64,000 nucleotides of DNA, taken from the NCBI GenBank assembly GCA_002441465.1, contig DJWE01000071.1, positions 11,614 through 75,613 on the forward strand, in the 5' to 3' direction. The notes under the pieces were generated by a model. The model searched no databases. It saw only the letters and a program-made list of their open reading frames with translations, and was not told where the DNA came from. Each line of letters opens with the position of its first letter. Position 1 is the stretch's first letter. The position numbers and the translations under genes were made by a program. Source of the DNA: Propionibacteriaceae bacterium UBA6238. GTDB taxonomy: Bacteria > Actinomycetota > Actinomycetes > Propionibacteriales > Propionibacteriaceae. Below are positions 16,368-25,500 of this stretch, piece by piece.

Positions 16368-18266
16368 CTACAGATAGTGCCGCTGCGCGGCCTTTTCGGC
16401 GACGTACTCGCCGTAGGCCTTCTGCGTGCTCTCCAACGCCGAGACCTGGGACACCGGCACGTCCCACCACGCGGAGCCGGGCGGATTGGGCCCGTACAGG
16501 TCGGTTTCGATGTAGAGCACCGTCGTGCGCTCGCTCGCAGCCGCCTTGGCGTAGTTGTCCCGGAACTCGGCCATTCCGTTGCAGGTCAGCACGTCGGCTC
16601 CCCAGCTCGCGGCGTTGGCGGCGAGATCGAACGGGACGTCCGCGCCGTCCAGCCGTCCCGACGCCGAGCGCACCTTGTACCTGGTGCCGAACCGCTGCGA
16701 GCCGCGCGACTCGCTCAGCGCACCGATCGAGGCGAAGCCGTGGTTCTGAAGCAGGACGTAGATGACCTTGATCCCCTCCTGGACGACCGTGGCGATCTCC
16801 ATCGGCAGCATCTGGTAGGTGCCGTCGCCGACGATCGCAACCACCTGGTGGTCATCGCCGACCGCCAGCTTGGCGCCGAGCGCAGCCGGAACCTCGTAGC
16901 CCATGCACGAGTAGGCGTACTCCACGTGGTACTGCTCGGGCGTGCGGGCACGCCACAGGGCCTGCAGGTCGCCGGGCATCGAGCCGGCCGCGTTGATCAG
17001 GACATCCTGATCGCCCATCAGCTCGTTCAGGGCCCCGAACACCTCGGTCTGTGCGGGAAGCGGCTGGTTGTCGCGGTGGTAGCACTCCTCGACCACCTGC
17101 TGCCACTCTTCGTCCAGCTGCTCGGCACGAGCCTGGTACGCGACGTCGGTGCTCCAGCCGGCCAGTTCGCCGGTGAGCCCCTCCAGTGCGAGCCTCGCGT
17201 CGGCCACCAGCATGGTCGCGGCGTGCTTGGCCGCGTCGAAGCCGAGCACGTTGACGTTCGCGAACCGCACCTGGGGGTTGGCGAAGATCGTGTGGCTGGC
17301 TGTGGTGAAGTCCGAGTACCGGGTGCCGATGCCGATCACCAGATCGGCTTCGCGGGCCAAGGTGTTGGCCGCGGTGCCACCGGTGGAGCCGACACCGCCG
17401 ACGGCCATCCGGTGGTCGAAGTTGATCGCTCCCTTGCCGGCCTGGGTGTCCGCCACGGGGATACCTGTGGCCTGCGCGAACGTGCGCAACTCCTCGGACG
17501 CACCGGAGTAGATCACGCCACCGCCGGCCACGATCAGGGGACGCTTCGCCCCCCGGATCTGCTCGGCCACCCGCGCCAGCATTGCCGGCTCCGGGGCGGG
17601 CCGGGCCACGTGCCAGACCCGCTTGGCGAAGAACTCCACCGGGAAGTCGAACGCCTCGGCCTGGACGTCCTGCGGCATGCACACGGTGACCGCACCGGTC
17701 TCGGCCGGGTCGGTGAGCACCCGCATCGCGTTCATCAGCGACGGGACGAGTTGCTCGGGGCGGTTGATCCGGTCCCAGAACCGCGATACCGGCTTGAACG
17801 CGTCGTTCACCGAGATGTCGAGCGTCCGCGGATCCTCCAGCTGCTGCAGCACGGGATCGGGGTAGCGGGTGACGAAGATGTCGGAGGGCAGCAGCAGCAC
17901 CGGCAGACGGTTGGTCGTGGCCAGTGCGGCGCCGGTGACCATGTTCGTGGCGCCGGGCCCGATCGAGGACGTCACCGCCCAGGTCTGCAACCGGTTCCTC
18001 TGCTTGGCGAAGGCGGCCGCGGCGTGCACGCCGCCCTGCTCGTTGCGGACCAGCACGTAAGGCAGGTCGGGTGCGTCGGGGTCGCCGTCCAGCCTTTGCA
18101 GCTCGGCCTGCAGCAGGGCTTGACCCAGCCCGGCGACGTTGCCGTGACCGAAGATGCCGAAGCAGCCGGCGAAGAGCTTCTGCTCGACCCCGTCCCGCTC
18201 GGAATACTGATGGGCGAGGAACCTGATCACCGCCTGAGCGACGGTGAGCCGTACGGTCTGGGTCAT
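16368..18266 (-). CDS. iolD: 3D-(3,5/4)-trihydroxycyclohexane-1,2-dione hydrolase, TPP dependent
   Basis: This 632-residue thiamine-diphosphate enzyme has three domains like acetolactate synthase: an N-terminal part with the catalytic Glu region, a central FAD-like/NAD-like fold, and a C-terminal TPP site with IVGDGTYQMLPMEIATVV (~468-485) and NHGFASIGALSESRG. It opens the ring of diketo-inositol to 5-deoxy-glucuronate. It is read with the upstream transaldolase-like gene (80-base gap, no operator) and the downstream TauE gene. Length and motifs are those of canonical IolD. Confidence 0.94.
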   Translation of the reverse strand: MTQTVRLTVAQAVIRFLAHQYSERDGVEQKLFAGCFGIFGHGNVAGLGQALLQAELQRLDGDPDAPDLPYVLVRNEQGGVHAAAAFAKQRNRLQTWAVTSSIGPGATNMVTGAALATTNRLPVLLLPSDIFVTRYPDPVLQQLEDPRTLDISVNDAFKPVSRFWDRINRPEQLVPSLMNAMRVLTDPAETGAVTVCMPQDVQAEAFDFPVEFFAKRVWHVARPAPEPAMLARVAEQIRGAKRPLIVAGGGVIYSGASEELRTFAQATGIPVADTQAGKGAINFDHRMAVGGVGSTGGTAANTLAREADLVIGIGTRYSDFTTASHTIFANPQVRFANVNVLGFDAAKHAATMLVADARLALEGLTGELAGWSTDVAYQARAEQLDEEWQQVVEECYHRDNQPLPAQTEVFGALNELMGDQDVLINAAGSMPGDLQALWRARTPEQYHVEYAYSCMGYEVPAALGAKLAVGDDHQVVAIVGDGTYQMLPMEIATVVQEGIKVIYVLLQNHGFASIGALSESRGSQRFGTRYKVRSASGRLDGADVPFDLAANAASWGADVLTCNGMAEFRDNYAKAAASERTTVLYIETDLYGPNPPGSAWWDVPVSQVSALESTQKAYGEYVAEKAAQRHYL

Positions 18267-18346
18267 CTGTGAACTCCGGTGAGGCTTCGTTGGCTGGGTT
18301 GGCCGCCGGCCCGGGCGAGGATCGGGTGCCGACGATCGTGGGACGG

Positions 18347-19417
18347 TCAGGGCGCAGGAATCAGAATGTCACGCACGATCTGATCCAGCTCCTCGTCGGC
18401 GCTGAGGAACTGGCGCAAGGTCTTGCGGGTCGCGCCGAAGTCGGCGAACTCGTCGGGCGTCATGCCGTCCACGTCGTAGGCCTTGCGGAACTCCGCCATG
18501 GTGCACAGCGCCGTCACGATCCTGGGGTCGACCGGGTTGTCGATCCGCGGTTCGGGATCGATGCCGCTGTTCTGGAAGCGCTGCTGCCACGCGAACGGTG
18601 GCGAGAGCACGAGGTCGCCGCCGACGAGTTCGGTCCACTGCAGCGCATTGCGGTAGGCGGCCACCAGCAACCGGGCCCGCAGGCCGCGCTTCGCGAACTC
18701 GGCATAGGCCTTCTTCACCACCGCGACGCCGGCCCATTCCAGGTAGCCAGGGTCGAAGACCAGACCCTCCTTGGCGTAGACCGACTTCAGCCAGTCGTCC
18801 AGGCGACCGACCATGATCGTGACGACGGGGCCCATCGTGGACGTGTCCAGGCCCTGCGCCTCGCGACGCTTCAGGCCGCGCTCGATCGCCTCGCCCGTGG
18901 CCACGGCCTGGGCGACGGTGAAGGACACGGTCACGTTGATGTTCACGCCACGGTGGGACGCGTCCTCGATGGCCTCCACCCCCGTCTTGGTCGCCGGAAT
19001 CTTGACGATGATGTTCGGGGCGAGCGAGGAGAAGTACTCCGCCTGATCGGCCAACGCCTTCGCGCTGCGGGCCAGACGCGGGTCGGTCTGCATCGAGAGC
19101 CGGCCGTTGTAGCCGTTGTACCTCTCGAACGCGGGCAGCAGCAGCCGGGCCGCATCGAGGGAGACCTCCTCGACCACCTTCCAGCCGATCTGCGATTCGG
19201 TGGCTTCCGGCATCTCCACGGCGAGTTCCTGGATCCGTCGAGTCCAGCGCGGGAAGTCGGCCCGGATGGCAGCAAGGGCGATCACCGGGTTGCAGGTGGC
19301 TCCCACCGCGCCCCACGAAATGGCTGTCGAGAGCTCGGAGTAGGTGGCCGAGTCGTTCCACAGCGCGGTCGGGCCACGCCGGGTCATCAGTCCGAGCGGG
19401 GTGTTGCTGTCAGTCAT
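18347..19417 (-). CDS. transaldolase-family protein in the inositol regulon
   Basis: This 356-residue protein has a transaldolase barrel with the strand-1 motif GAVGATCNPVIALAAI (~35-50), the Schiff-base Lys in NIIVKIPATKTGVEAIEDA (~132-150), and NINVTVSFTVAQAVA following it. It should form and transfer a three-carbon unit between sugar phosphates or a related keto compound. It is the first gene of an operon with iolD and TauE and has its own GntR-type palindrome 86 bases upstream. Canonical inositol degradation needs no transaldolase, so its task is unknown. The ATG at 19417 follows AAGAGG; a longer frame to 19471 lacks such support. Confidence 0.85.
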   Translation of the reverse strand: MTDSNTPLGLMTRRGPTALWNDSATYSELSTAISWGAVGATCNPVIALAAIRADFPRWTRRIQELAVEMPEATESQIGWKVVEEVSLDAARLLLPAFERYNGYNGRLSMQTDPRLARSAKALADQAEYFSSLAPNIIVKIPATKTGVEAIEDASHRGVNINVTVSFTVAQAVATGEAIERGLKRREAQGLDTSTMGPVVTIMVGRLDDWLKSVYAKEGLVFDPGYLEWAGVAVVKKAYAEFAKRGLRARLLVAAYRNALQWTELVGGDLVLSPPFAWQQRFQNSGIDPEPRIDNPVDPRIVTALCTMAEFRKAYDVDGMTPDEFADFGATRKTLRQFLSADEELDQIVRDILIPAP

Positions 19418-19502
19418 TGAGGAACCTCTTCTTCGAGGCACGTGGTGCCACCGTGCAGTCGGTGATTCCATTCAATCCCTGCCAGCACCAGAAGTCAACA
19501 AA

Positions 19503-19514
19503 ATGTCCTGACAT
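19503..19514. promoter_or_regulatory. GntR-type operator upstream of the transaldolase-iolD operon
   Basis: ATGTCCTGACAT is a perfect inverted repeat in its arms and matches WTGTMARGACAW on the minus strand (ATGTCAGGACAT). It contains TGTCCTGACA, which fits the KGWCHTRACA motif recalled for IolR. It is 86 bases from the start at 19417. Confidence 0.75.
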
Positions 19515-19545
19515 ACGGTCAAACGTCCCGGGGTGACGTGTCCGG

Positions 19546-21159
19546 CTACAGCCGGCGCGTGAGCTCGGCCCGTCCATTTCGGTCGACATCGACCACCAGA
19601 ACCTCCAGCCCACCGACCGGCTCGGCGAGCGCGCCAGCGACCTCGCCTGCGGTCTCCAGCCTCCGCGCAGGCACGCCGTACGCCGCCGCCAGCGCGACCA
19701 GGTCGAGGCCGGTCGGGGTCGCGAACACGCGTTCGAACGCCCCGGCGAACCGCTCCTGCCCGTACTCGAGGGTCGCGAAGATGCTGCCGCCACGGTCGTC
19801 GGCCACCACGATCCGAAGGTTCGGACGCGGCTCGCCCGGTCCGATCGCCAGCGACCCTGCGTCATGGACGAAAGCGATGTCACCGCACAGCAGGGTGGTC
19901 GCCGTGTTCGTGGCCAGCGCCACGCCCGCGGCCGTCGCAATGGTCCCGTCGATGCCGGAAAGGCCACGGTTGGCGTAGACCGGGCCGGGATCGGGCCGGA
20001 CGGGAGCGAGATCGGCGTCGCGCACCGGATTGGAATTGCCTAGGCACAGCACCTGATCGGACGGCACGGCCGCCACCACCAGTCGGGCCAGTTCCGGCCC
20101 GGTGAGGATCGGGGCGGCCCCGAGCACCGCGTCCAGCCTCGCGGTCCGTGCGGCGTCCTCGGCCTGCCAGCGGGCCAGCCAGTCCGCCGGCCCGGGCTCG
20201 ATCGCGACCGCCGCGGCGACCAGCCGGGCCTGCCACCCCGGATCCGAATAGTCCGACGTGTCTGTGACCACCACCACCTCGACCTCGGGGCGCGACAGCA
20301 GCGTCGACACCGGACGGGACAGGTTGGGCCGGCCGAACACGATCACCCGCTCGATCCGGTCGCCGAGCGAGCCGGCGAGCAGCAGCCGGCCAGTGGCCAG
20401 AGCGTTCGCCCCGGCGCGTGCATTGCTGGACGGCTCGGCCAGCAGAGGCACGCCGGCCGCCTCGGCGAGTTCGAGCGCCGCCCGCCCAGTAGCGAGCGGG
20501 GCGTCCCCGCAGACGACCACCGTGCGCGGCGTTCCCGGCAGCGAGACGGGTTCGGCGACGCCGAGCCGGCCCACCTCCACCGCGGACGCGGGCGCCGGGC
20601 CGTCCACCGGACCGTCTGCGGGCACCAGCGGCTGGCCGAGTTCGATGTTCAGCTGAGCCGGACCCGGACGGCGGGACAGCGCGCCCTCGGCGGCGAGCAG
20701 CGTGCGCGCAGCCTGGGCTGGCCAGGACGGCGGCGCTGCGGCCGAGCTGACCCGGGCCCTGTGCCTGAGGAAGCCACCGAACAGGTCGGCCTGCTCGGTG
20801 GTCTGGTTCGCGCCGGTGCCGACCAGGGCGGCCGGGCGATCGGCAGAGACGACCAGCAGCGGCACACCGGCGTGGTGGGCCTCCATCACGGCCGGCAGCA
20901 GGTTGCCCACCGCCGTCCCCGACGTCGTCACCACGGGGACGCAGCGCCCCGACGCCTTCGCCAGCCCGAGCGCAAGGAAGCCGGCGCCACGCTCGTCCAC
21001 CCGGACGTGCAGCCGCACCGACCCCTCCCGCGCAGCCGCCTCCGCGACCAGCGCGAGCGGAGCGCTGCGCGAGCCGGGAGCCAGCACCAGATCGGTCACT
21101 CCCTGGGCCAGCAGCTGGCCGAGGACGGCCCGGGCGCAGGCGATCGAATCGCTCATCAT
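19546..21159 (-). CDS. menD: SEPHCHC synthase, menaquinone biosynthesis
   Basis: This ~537-residue TPP enzyme has the MenD N-terminal signature DLVLAPGSRSAPLALVAEAA (~22-41) with the catalytic Glu segment, and a C-terminal TPP-binding part with CGDIAFVHDAGSLAIG (~425). It condenses isochorismate with 2-oxoglutarate. Two ATG codons in tandem follow GGAGG; the first overlaps the menC stop (ATGA at 21156-21159), so coupling is probable. It is the last gene of a menE-menA-menC-menD run. menF, menB and menH are not in the window. Confidence 0.94.
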   Translation of the reverse strand: MMSDSIACARAVLGQLLAQGVTDLVLAPGSRSAPLALVAEAAAREGSVRLHVRVDERGAGFLALGLAKASGRCVPVVTTSGTAVGNLLPAVMEAHHAGVPLLVVSADRPAALVGTGANQTTEQADLFGGFLRHRARVSSAAAPPSWPAQAARTLLAAEGALSRRPGPAQLNIELGQPLVPADGPVDGPAPASAVEVGRLGVAEPVSLPGTPRTVVVCGDAPLATGRAALELAEAAGVPLLAEPSSNARAGANALATGRLLLAGSLGDRIERVIVFGRPNLSRPVSTLLSRPEVEVVVVTDTSDYSDPGWQARLVAAAVAIEPGPADWLARWQAEDAARTARLDAVLGAAPILTGPELARLVVAAVPSDQVLCLGNSNPVRDADLAPVRPDPGPVYANRGLSGIDGTIATAAGVALATNTATTLLCGDIAFVHDAGSLAIGPGEPRPNLRIVVADDRGGSIFATLEYGQERFAGAFERVFATPTGLDLVALAAAYGVPARRLETAGEVAGALAEPVGGLEVLVVDVDRNGRAELTRRL

Positions 21160-22115
21160 CCCTCCTCCCGCACGCCGGGCAGGGCACCGAGGCGCTCCAG
21201 CCAGCGAGTCGTCACCGCCGGTCCGGCCTGCCACTCGCCCGTCATGTCCACCTCCACCGCGCGCACCGCGATTTCTCCCGCCTGCGCCACCAGCGGCGTC
21301 GCAGTAACGTCACCGGTGAACATCGTGGCGGTATTCAGCCCGCACGCATAGGGCAGCTCTGGGAGCGCGGCTGCCAGAGCCACGCCGGCAGCCAGGCCGA
21401 CCGAGCTCTCCAGGGCCGAGGAGACCACGACCGGAAGCCCGAGTCGCTCGGCCAAGTCCAGGCAGGCCCGCACCCCGCCGAGCGGCTGAACCTTGAGCAC
21501 CGCGATGTCGGCGGCCTCCTCGGCAACCACCCGCTCCGGGTCGCCGGCGCGCCGGATGCTCTCGTCGGCCGCGATCAAGACGTTCACCCCCGAGCGCGCC
21601 AGCCGACGACGCAGCTCGGCGAGCTCGGCGACATCGGCGCAGGGCTGCTCGGCGTACTCCAGGTCGAACCCGGAAAGGTCGCGAAGGTGGCGGAAGGCCG
21701 TGTCGACCTCCCAATGCCCGTTCACGTCCACCCTGAGCCGCCCGCCGGGGCCGAGCGCGTCCCTGACCGCCTCCACCCGGGCAAGGTCCTCCCCGAACGA
21801 CTGCCCCGGCTCGGCGACCTTCACCTTCGCGGTACGGCAACTCGAATCGGCCACGATCTGGTGGGCACGCTCCGGACCGACCGCAGGTACGGTCACGTTC
21901 ACCGGCACACGCTCGCGCACGGGAGCGGGAAAGCCCAAGGTCGCCGCCTCCACCGTGGCTCGCCACCAGGCGTCGATCTCGGGTCGGACGTACTCGGCGA
22001 ACGGGCTCCACTCCGCCCAGCCGGTTGCACCCCGCACGAGCAGTCCCTCACGCACCGTGATGCCACGGAAGCGGTCGCGCAACGGAAGGGCGTAGGCGAA
22101 CGCGGCGGAGAACAT
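21156..22115 (-). CDS. menC: o-succinylbenzoate synthase
   Basis: This 319-residue enolase-superfamily enzyme has the Lys pair in AKVKVAEPG (~95-103), and metal ligands in RVDVNGHW (~128), EYAEQPC (~155) and AADESIRR (~183), then VLKVQPLGGV. It dehydrates SHCHC to o-succinylbenzoate. It is 6 bases downstream of menA and overlaps menD by 4 bases. The length is typical for the short actinobacterial MenC. Confidence 0.94.
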   Translation of the reverse strand: MFSAAFAYALPLRDRFRGITVREGLLVRGATGWAEWSPFAEYVRPEIDAWWRATVEAATLGFPAPVRERVPVNVTVPAVGPERAHQIVADSSCRTAKVKVAEPGQSFGEDLARVEAVRDALGPGGRLRVDVNGHWEVDTAFRHLRDLSGFDLEYAEQPCADVAELAELRRRLARSGVNVLIAADESIRRAGDPERVVAEEAADIAVLKVQPLGGVRACLDLAERLGLPVVVSSALESSVGLAAGVALAAALPELPYACGLNTATMFTGDVTATPLVAQAGEIAVRAVEVDMTGEWQAGPAVTTRWLERLGALPGVREEG

Positions 22116-22121
22116 GCCGGC

Positions 22122-23000
22122 TCAGTGCGCGATCACGAGGCCGACGAACAGGCCCGCGGCACAGGCGAGCTCGGCCAGGCCGGTCTGCTTGAGGACCGGA
22201 ATCAGCGCGCGTCCGCTGACTCCGCGGATCATCTCTCGGATCGGCCCGATCAGCGCGAGCAGCATGAACCAGCCGAGCAGCGCCCACCAGGAGCTGGTCG
22301 CGGCGACACCGAACACACCGACTGCGGCAACGCCCAGCAGGCCGACGAACAAGCGACGAGTGCCACTGTCACCGAGCCGCGTCGCCATGGTGAGCTTGCC
22401 TGCCGCTCGGTCGCCGTCCAGGTCGCGCAGGTTGTTCGCGACCAGGATCGCGCAGGCCAAGGCGCCGATGGCGATCGCCGTCCACCAGGCCGAGGCGGAC
22501 ACCTGGCCCACCTGGATGTAGACGGTGCCGCCCACGGCGACGAGCCCGAAGAAGACGAACACGAACAGCTCACCCAACCCGAGGTAGCCGTACGGGCGGC
22601 GACCGCCGGTGTAGAACCAGGCCGCGGCGATCGCAACAGCGCCAACCGCGAGCAACCACCAGTGGCCGGTGATGATCACGATGGCCAAGCCCGCGACGGC
22701 AGCCACCCCGAAGCACGCGAACGCGGCCGCGCGGACGTGGCGGGGGTCGGCAACCCCGGAGCCGACCAGGCGTAGCGGGCCGACGCGGACGGAGTCGGTG
22801 CCCCGGATGCCGTCGGAGTAGTCGTTGGCGAAGTTGACGCCGATCTGGAGGGCCAGCGAGACCACCAGGGCGAGCCCGGCCAGCGGGAGCGAGAAGCTCT
22901 GCTCGAACCAGGCCACGGCGCTGCCTGCCACTACCGGAGCGATCGCGGCCGGGAGGGTGCGCGGACGGGCGCCCTCGACCCATTCAGCCAGTGTCGCCAT
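22122..23000 (-). CDS. menA: 1,4-dihydroxy-2-naphthoate polyprenyltransferase
   Basis: This 292-residue UbiA-family membrane enzyme has the prenyl-diphosphate motifs NFANDYSDGIRGTD (~57-70) and NNLRDLDGDRAAGK (~180-193), each with the Asp pair that binds Mg2+, and about eight membrane segments. It attaches the isoprenoid chain to DHNA in the cytoplasmic membrane. Its start overlaps the end of menE by 17 bases. Confidence 0.94.
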   Translation of the reverse strand: MATLAEWVEGARPRTLPAAIAPVVAGSAVAWFEQSFSLPLAGLALVVSLALQIGVNFANDYSDGIRGTDSVRVGPLRLVGSGVADPRHVRAAAFACFGVAAVAGLAIVIITGHWWLLAVGAVAIAAAWFYTGGRRPYGYLGLGELFVFVFFGLVAVGGTVYIQVGQVSASAWWTAIAIGALACAILVANNLRDLDGDRAAGKLTMATRLGDSGTRRLFVGLLGVAAVGVFGVAATSSWWALLGWFMLLALIGPIREMIRGVSGRALIPVLKQTGLAELACAAGLFVGLVIAH

Positions 23001-24078
23001 GTTCTCCCACCTGGTGCCAGGACCGCAGCAGTGCTGCCTTGTCGATCTTGCCTATGGATGTGTACGCCATCTCGGCGACCCGCCGCAATTCCCGGGGCAG
23101 CGCCGCCCGTCCGAGCTGGCGCTCGAGCCGGTCGCGGACGTCCGCGAGCAGCAACTCGGTCGTGGTGAGCGCGACGATCCGGGTGCCCCAGCGGTGATCC
23201 GGGACGGCGAGCAGGACGACCGCGCCCGGGCCGAACTCGGCATCGCTGGCCCGCTGGGCCGCGGCCAGATCGACATTGCTGCCGCCGGTGATCACGACGT
23301 CGTCGCTTCGACCGAGCACGACCAGCCGTCCGTCCACCCAGCGGCCCCGGTCGTGCGTGCGCACCAGGTCCCCGACGAGGGTCTCGGCGGTGAGTTCGGG
23401 ACGCAGCCGGTAGCCCAGGAAGGCCATCGGCCCGCCTAGGGAGATCCGGCCCTCGTCGAACTCCACCCGCACCCCGTCCAGCGGCACACCGTCGTAGACG
23501 CAGCCGCCACAGGTCTCGCTCATGCCGTAGGTGGTGACCACCCGGACGCCGGCCTCGCCGGCACGTTCGCACAGTCCGGACGGCACCGCGCTTCCGCCGA
23601 CCAGAACGGCGGCGTACTCCGCCAGCGCTGCCACCACTCGGGGTTGCTCGAGCGCGCGATCCAGCTGGGCCGCGACCAGGGAGAGGTACGCCCGGCCGTG
23701 CGGCGGGGTCAGGTCGCTGAGGTCGCGCCGGGCGAACCGGACCCGGGTGCCCGCCACGACCGCGCGCGCGATCGTCATCAGCCCGGCCACATGCTGGGTC
23801 GGCAGCGCACAGACCCAGTCCCCCGGCCCGCCGAGCCGGGCGTGGGTCGCGGCCGCGCTGAACCGGATCGCACTCCGACCGAGCACCACACCCTTGGCCT
23901 CGCCGGTCGTGCCCGACGTGGTCACCACGGCTGCGGCGTCCGCCTCGTCCACCGGCAACTCGGGAGCGAGCGCGGGCAACAGCCGTGGCTCGGGGACGGG
24001 CGCGACCGGGTCGCCTCCGTCCAGCGCCTCGGCGAGGCCGTCGACCAGGGCCGAACCGGAGAGCAGCCGCAATCGCAC
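22984..24078 (-). CDS. menE: o-succinylbenzoate-CoA ligase
   Basis: This 364-residue member of the AMP-forming acyl-CoA synthetase family has the P-loop VVTTSGTTGEAKGVVLG (~50-66), TYGMSETCGG (~188) and the C-terminal hinge and Lys region (TSIGKIDKAALLRSW, near the end). It is much shorter than E. coli MenE but similar in length to mycobacterial MenE. It is the first gene of the men run and is divergent from the transglycosylase gene; the shared 155-base spacer must hold both promoters. Confidence 0.92.
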   Translation of the reverse strand: MRLRLLSGSALVDGLAEALDGGDPVAPVPEPRLLPALAPELPVDEADAAAVVTTSGTTGEAKGVVLGRSAIRFSAAATHARLGGPGDWVCALPTQHVAGLMTIARAVVAGTRVRFARRDLSDLTPPHGRAYLSLVAAQLDRALEQPRVVAALAEYAAVLVGGSAVPSGLCERAGEAGVRVVTTYGMSETCGGCVYDGVPLDGVRVEFDEGRISLGGPMAFLGYRLRPELTAETLVGDLVRTHDRGRWVDGRLVVLGRSDDVVITGGSNVDLAAAQRASDAEFGPGAVVLLAVPDHRWGTRIVALTTTELLLADVRDRLERQLGRAALPRELRRVAEMAYTSIGKIDKAALLRSWHQVGEHGDTG

Positions 24079-24233
24079 TGCCCCAGCCTAGGGCGTGTTG
24101 TGAGGCGCTCCTCCACCGCCAGTGAGGGCCGTCGCGGGCTCGATGGGGATCACCCGTGCCGGTACGGTCTCATCCGTTGCGGCGCGCCGAACCTGAGGTT
24201 TACCTGAGAGAGTTCTTATGGAAGACTGCTCGG

Positions 24234-24821
24234 GTGCTGAGGGGCCGGGGGATCACGCGTCGAGGCCTCGTCGTGCTCACCGCCCTGGCCAGCCTCGTGC
24301 CGACGATCCCGGGCACCAGCCTCACCGCCGCTGCCCTTCCCGCACCGGTTGCGGTCGCCACCGGCAACACCGGCCCTTCCTCCACCGACACCGCCGACCT
24401 GGCGGCGTACCGCCAGAGCCTGCTGCAGAAGCAGAGTTCGGCGATCGAGATCCGCAACGCCACGATCAAGGCGCTCCATGAGCTGAAGGTGCGCGAACTC
24501 GGGTACGAGCCGTCACTGACCGACCCGCGCGAGATCGCTCGCCAGATCATGGTGAACAAGTACGGCTGGGGCGAGGACCAGTTCGCCTGCTACAACTCGA
24601 TCATCATGCGCGAGAGCAAGTGGAACACCTACGCCGACAACCCGCATTCCAGCGCCTACGGGATCCCGCAGGCGCTGCCCGGCAGCAAGATGGCCACGTT
24701 CGGGTCCGACTGGCGGACCAACCCCGCCACCCAGATCCGCTGGGGCTTGGACTACGTCGACCAGCGCTACGGCACGCCATGCCAGGCCTGGGGCTTCAAG
24801 CGCGCCCACGGCTGGTACTGA
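24234..24821 (+). CDS. secreted lytic transglycosylase-like protein
   Basis: From the GTG at 24234 the protein has 195 residues: a basic start (LRGRGITRRG), a hydrophobic signal segment ending near TAAALPA, a Ser/Thr linker, a short helical region and a C-terminal goose-lysozyme-like domain. That domain has the catalytic Glu in IIMRESKWNTYADNP and SSAYGIPQALPGSKM, as in APF/Rpf-like peptidoglycan enzymes. It likely cleaves cell-wall glycan outside the membrane. An in-frame GTG at 24156 would add 26 residues before the signal peptide, so the later start, with GGAAG eight bases before it, is preferred. Confidence 0.8.
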   Translation: MLRGRGITRRGLVVLTALASLVPTIPGTSLTAAALPAPVAVATGNTGPSSTDTADLAAYRQSLLQKQSSAIEIRNATIKALHELKVRELGYEPSLTDPREIARQIMVNKYGWGEDQFACYNSIIMRESKWNTYADNPHSSAYGIPQALPGSKMATFGSDWRTNPATQIRWGLDYVDQRYGTPCQAWGFKRAHGWY

Positions 24822-24842
24822 CTCCCACAGCTCCCGGGTCGG

Positions 24843-25496
24843 TTACTGGTGCGGCTCGACGGGCGGCACGATGCCGTCCTCGATCGCACGCCGGAACAGA
24901 TCCAGCTTGCTCGCCGCGGGACGGTTCACGTTGGTGTACTTCACCCGGATGCGCTTGAGGTACTCCTTGACGCTGTTCTCGGTGATGGTGAGCCGATCGG
25001 CCACCTCGGGAACCTCGAAACCGCCCGCGTACAGGGCGAGCACCTCACGTTCGCGCGGGCCGAGGTTGGCCGCGACGTAGGACGCATCGCCCTCGATGGC
25101 GGCCAGGATCTCCTGGCTGATCACCACCTGCCCGTCGGCGACCGCCTCGATCGAGGCCAGGGTCACCGCGATCGGCTCGGCCTTCCGGCACACCCCCGCG
25201 GCTCCGCCGGCGAGCGCCCGGCGCAGCAGTCGCACGTTGTCGGCAATGGAGTAGACGAGCACCTTGTAGCCGGCCTCGATCAGGGATTCGGTGTTGTCGA
25301 GCGGGTCCGAACCGTCGTCGAGCTGCAGGTCGAGCAGCACAACATCGGCCTGCACCCCTCGCTCGAGGAACTCGGTCACGGTGCCTGCCCCGTCGACCAG
25401 CGTCACCTGGTGTCCGGGGTGGTTCTGTAGCGCCAAGGACATGCCCAGACGGATGGCTTCATGGTCGTCAATGACTGCAGTGGTGATCATCGGCAT
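24843..25496 (-). CDS. NarL/FixJ-type response regulator
   Basis: This 217-residue protein has a receiver domain with acidic pocket DDHE (~10-13) and phospho-acceptor Asp ~56 in VVLLDLQLDDG, followed by a LuxR-type helix-turn-helix (LGPREREVLALYAGGFEVPE, then ITENSVKEYLKRIRVKYTN, ~145-195). It lies 4 bases after the kinase gene at 25501, so the pair forms one two-component system. The receiver ends in a conserved Lys region (CRKAEP). The target genes are not evident from the window. Confidence 0.93.
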   Translation of the reverse strand: MPMITTAVIDDHEAIRLGMSLALQNHPGHQVTLVDGAGTVTEFLERGVQADVVLLDLQLDDGSDPLDNTESLIEAGYKVLVYSIADNVRLLRRALAGGAAGVCRKAEPIAVTLASIEAVADGQVVISQEILAAIEGDASYVAANLGPREREVLALYAGGFEVPEVADRLTITENSVKEYLKRIRVKYTNVNRPAASKLDLFRRAIEDGIVPPVEPHQ

Positions 25497-25500
25497 CAGC

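Noticed and set aside
15621..19417. Sulfoquinovose (transaldolase type) degradation cluster, because a transaldolase and a TauE exporter occur together
   Set aside because: No sulfoquinovosidase, sulfosugar isomerase or sulfolactaldehyde enzyme is present, and the gene between them is a clear iolD; the transaldolase is also longer than those I recall from that pathway.
23531..24207. Plus-strand frames opposite menE
   Set aside because: Antisense of a complete AMP-ligase gene; no domain or ribosome site.
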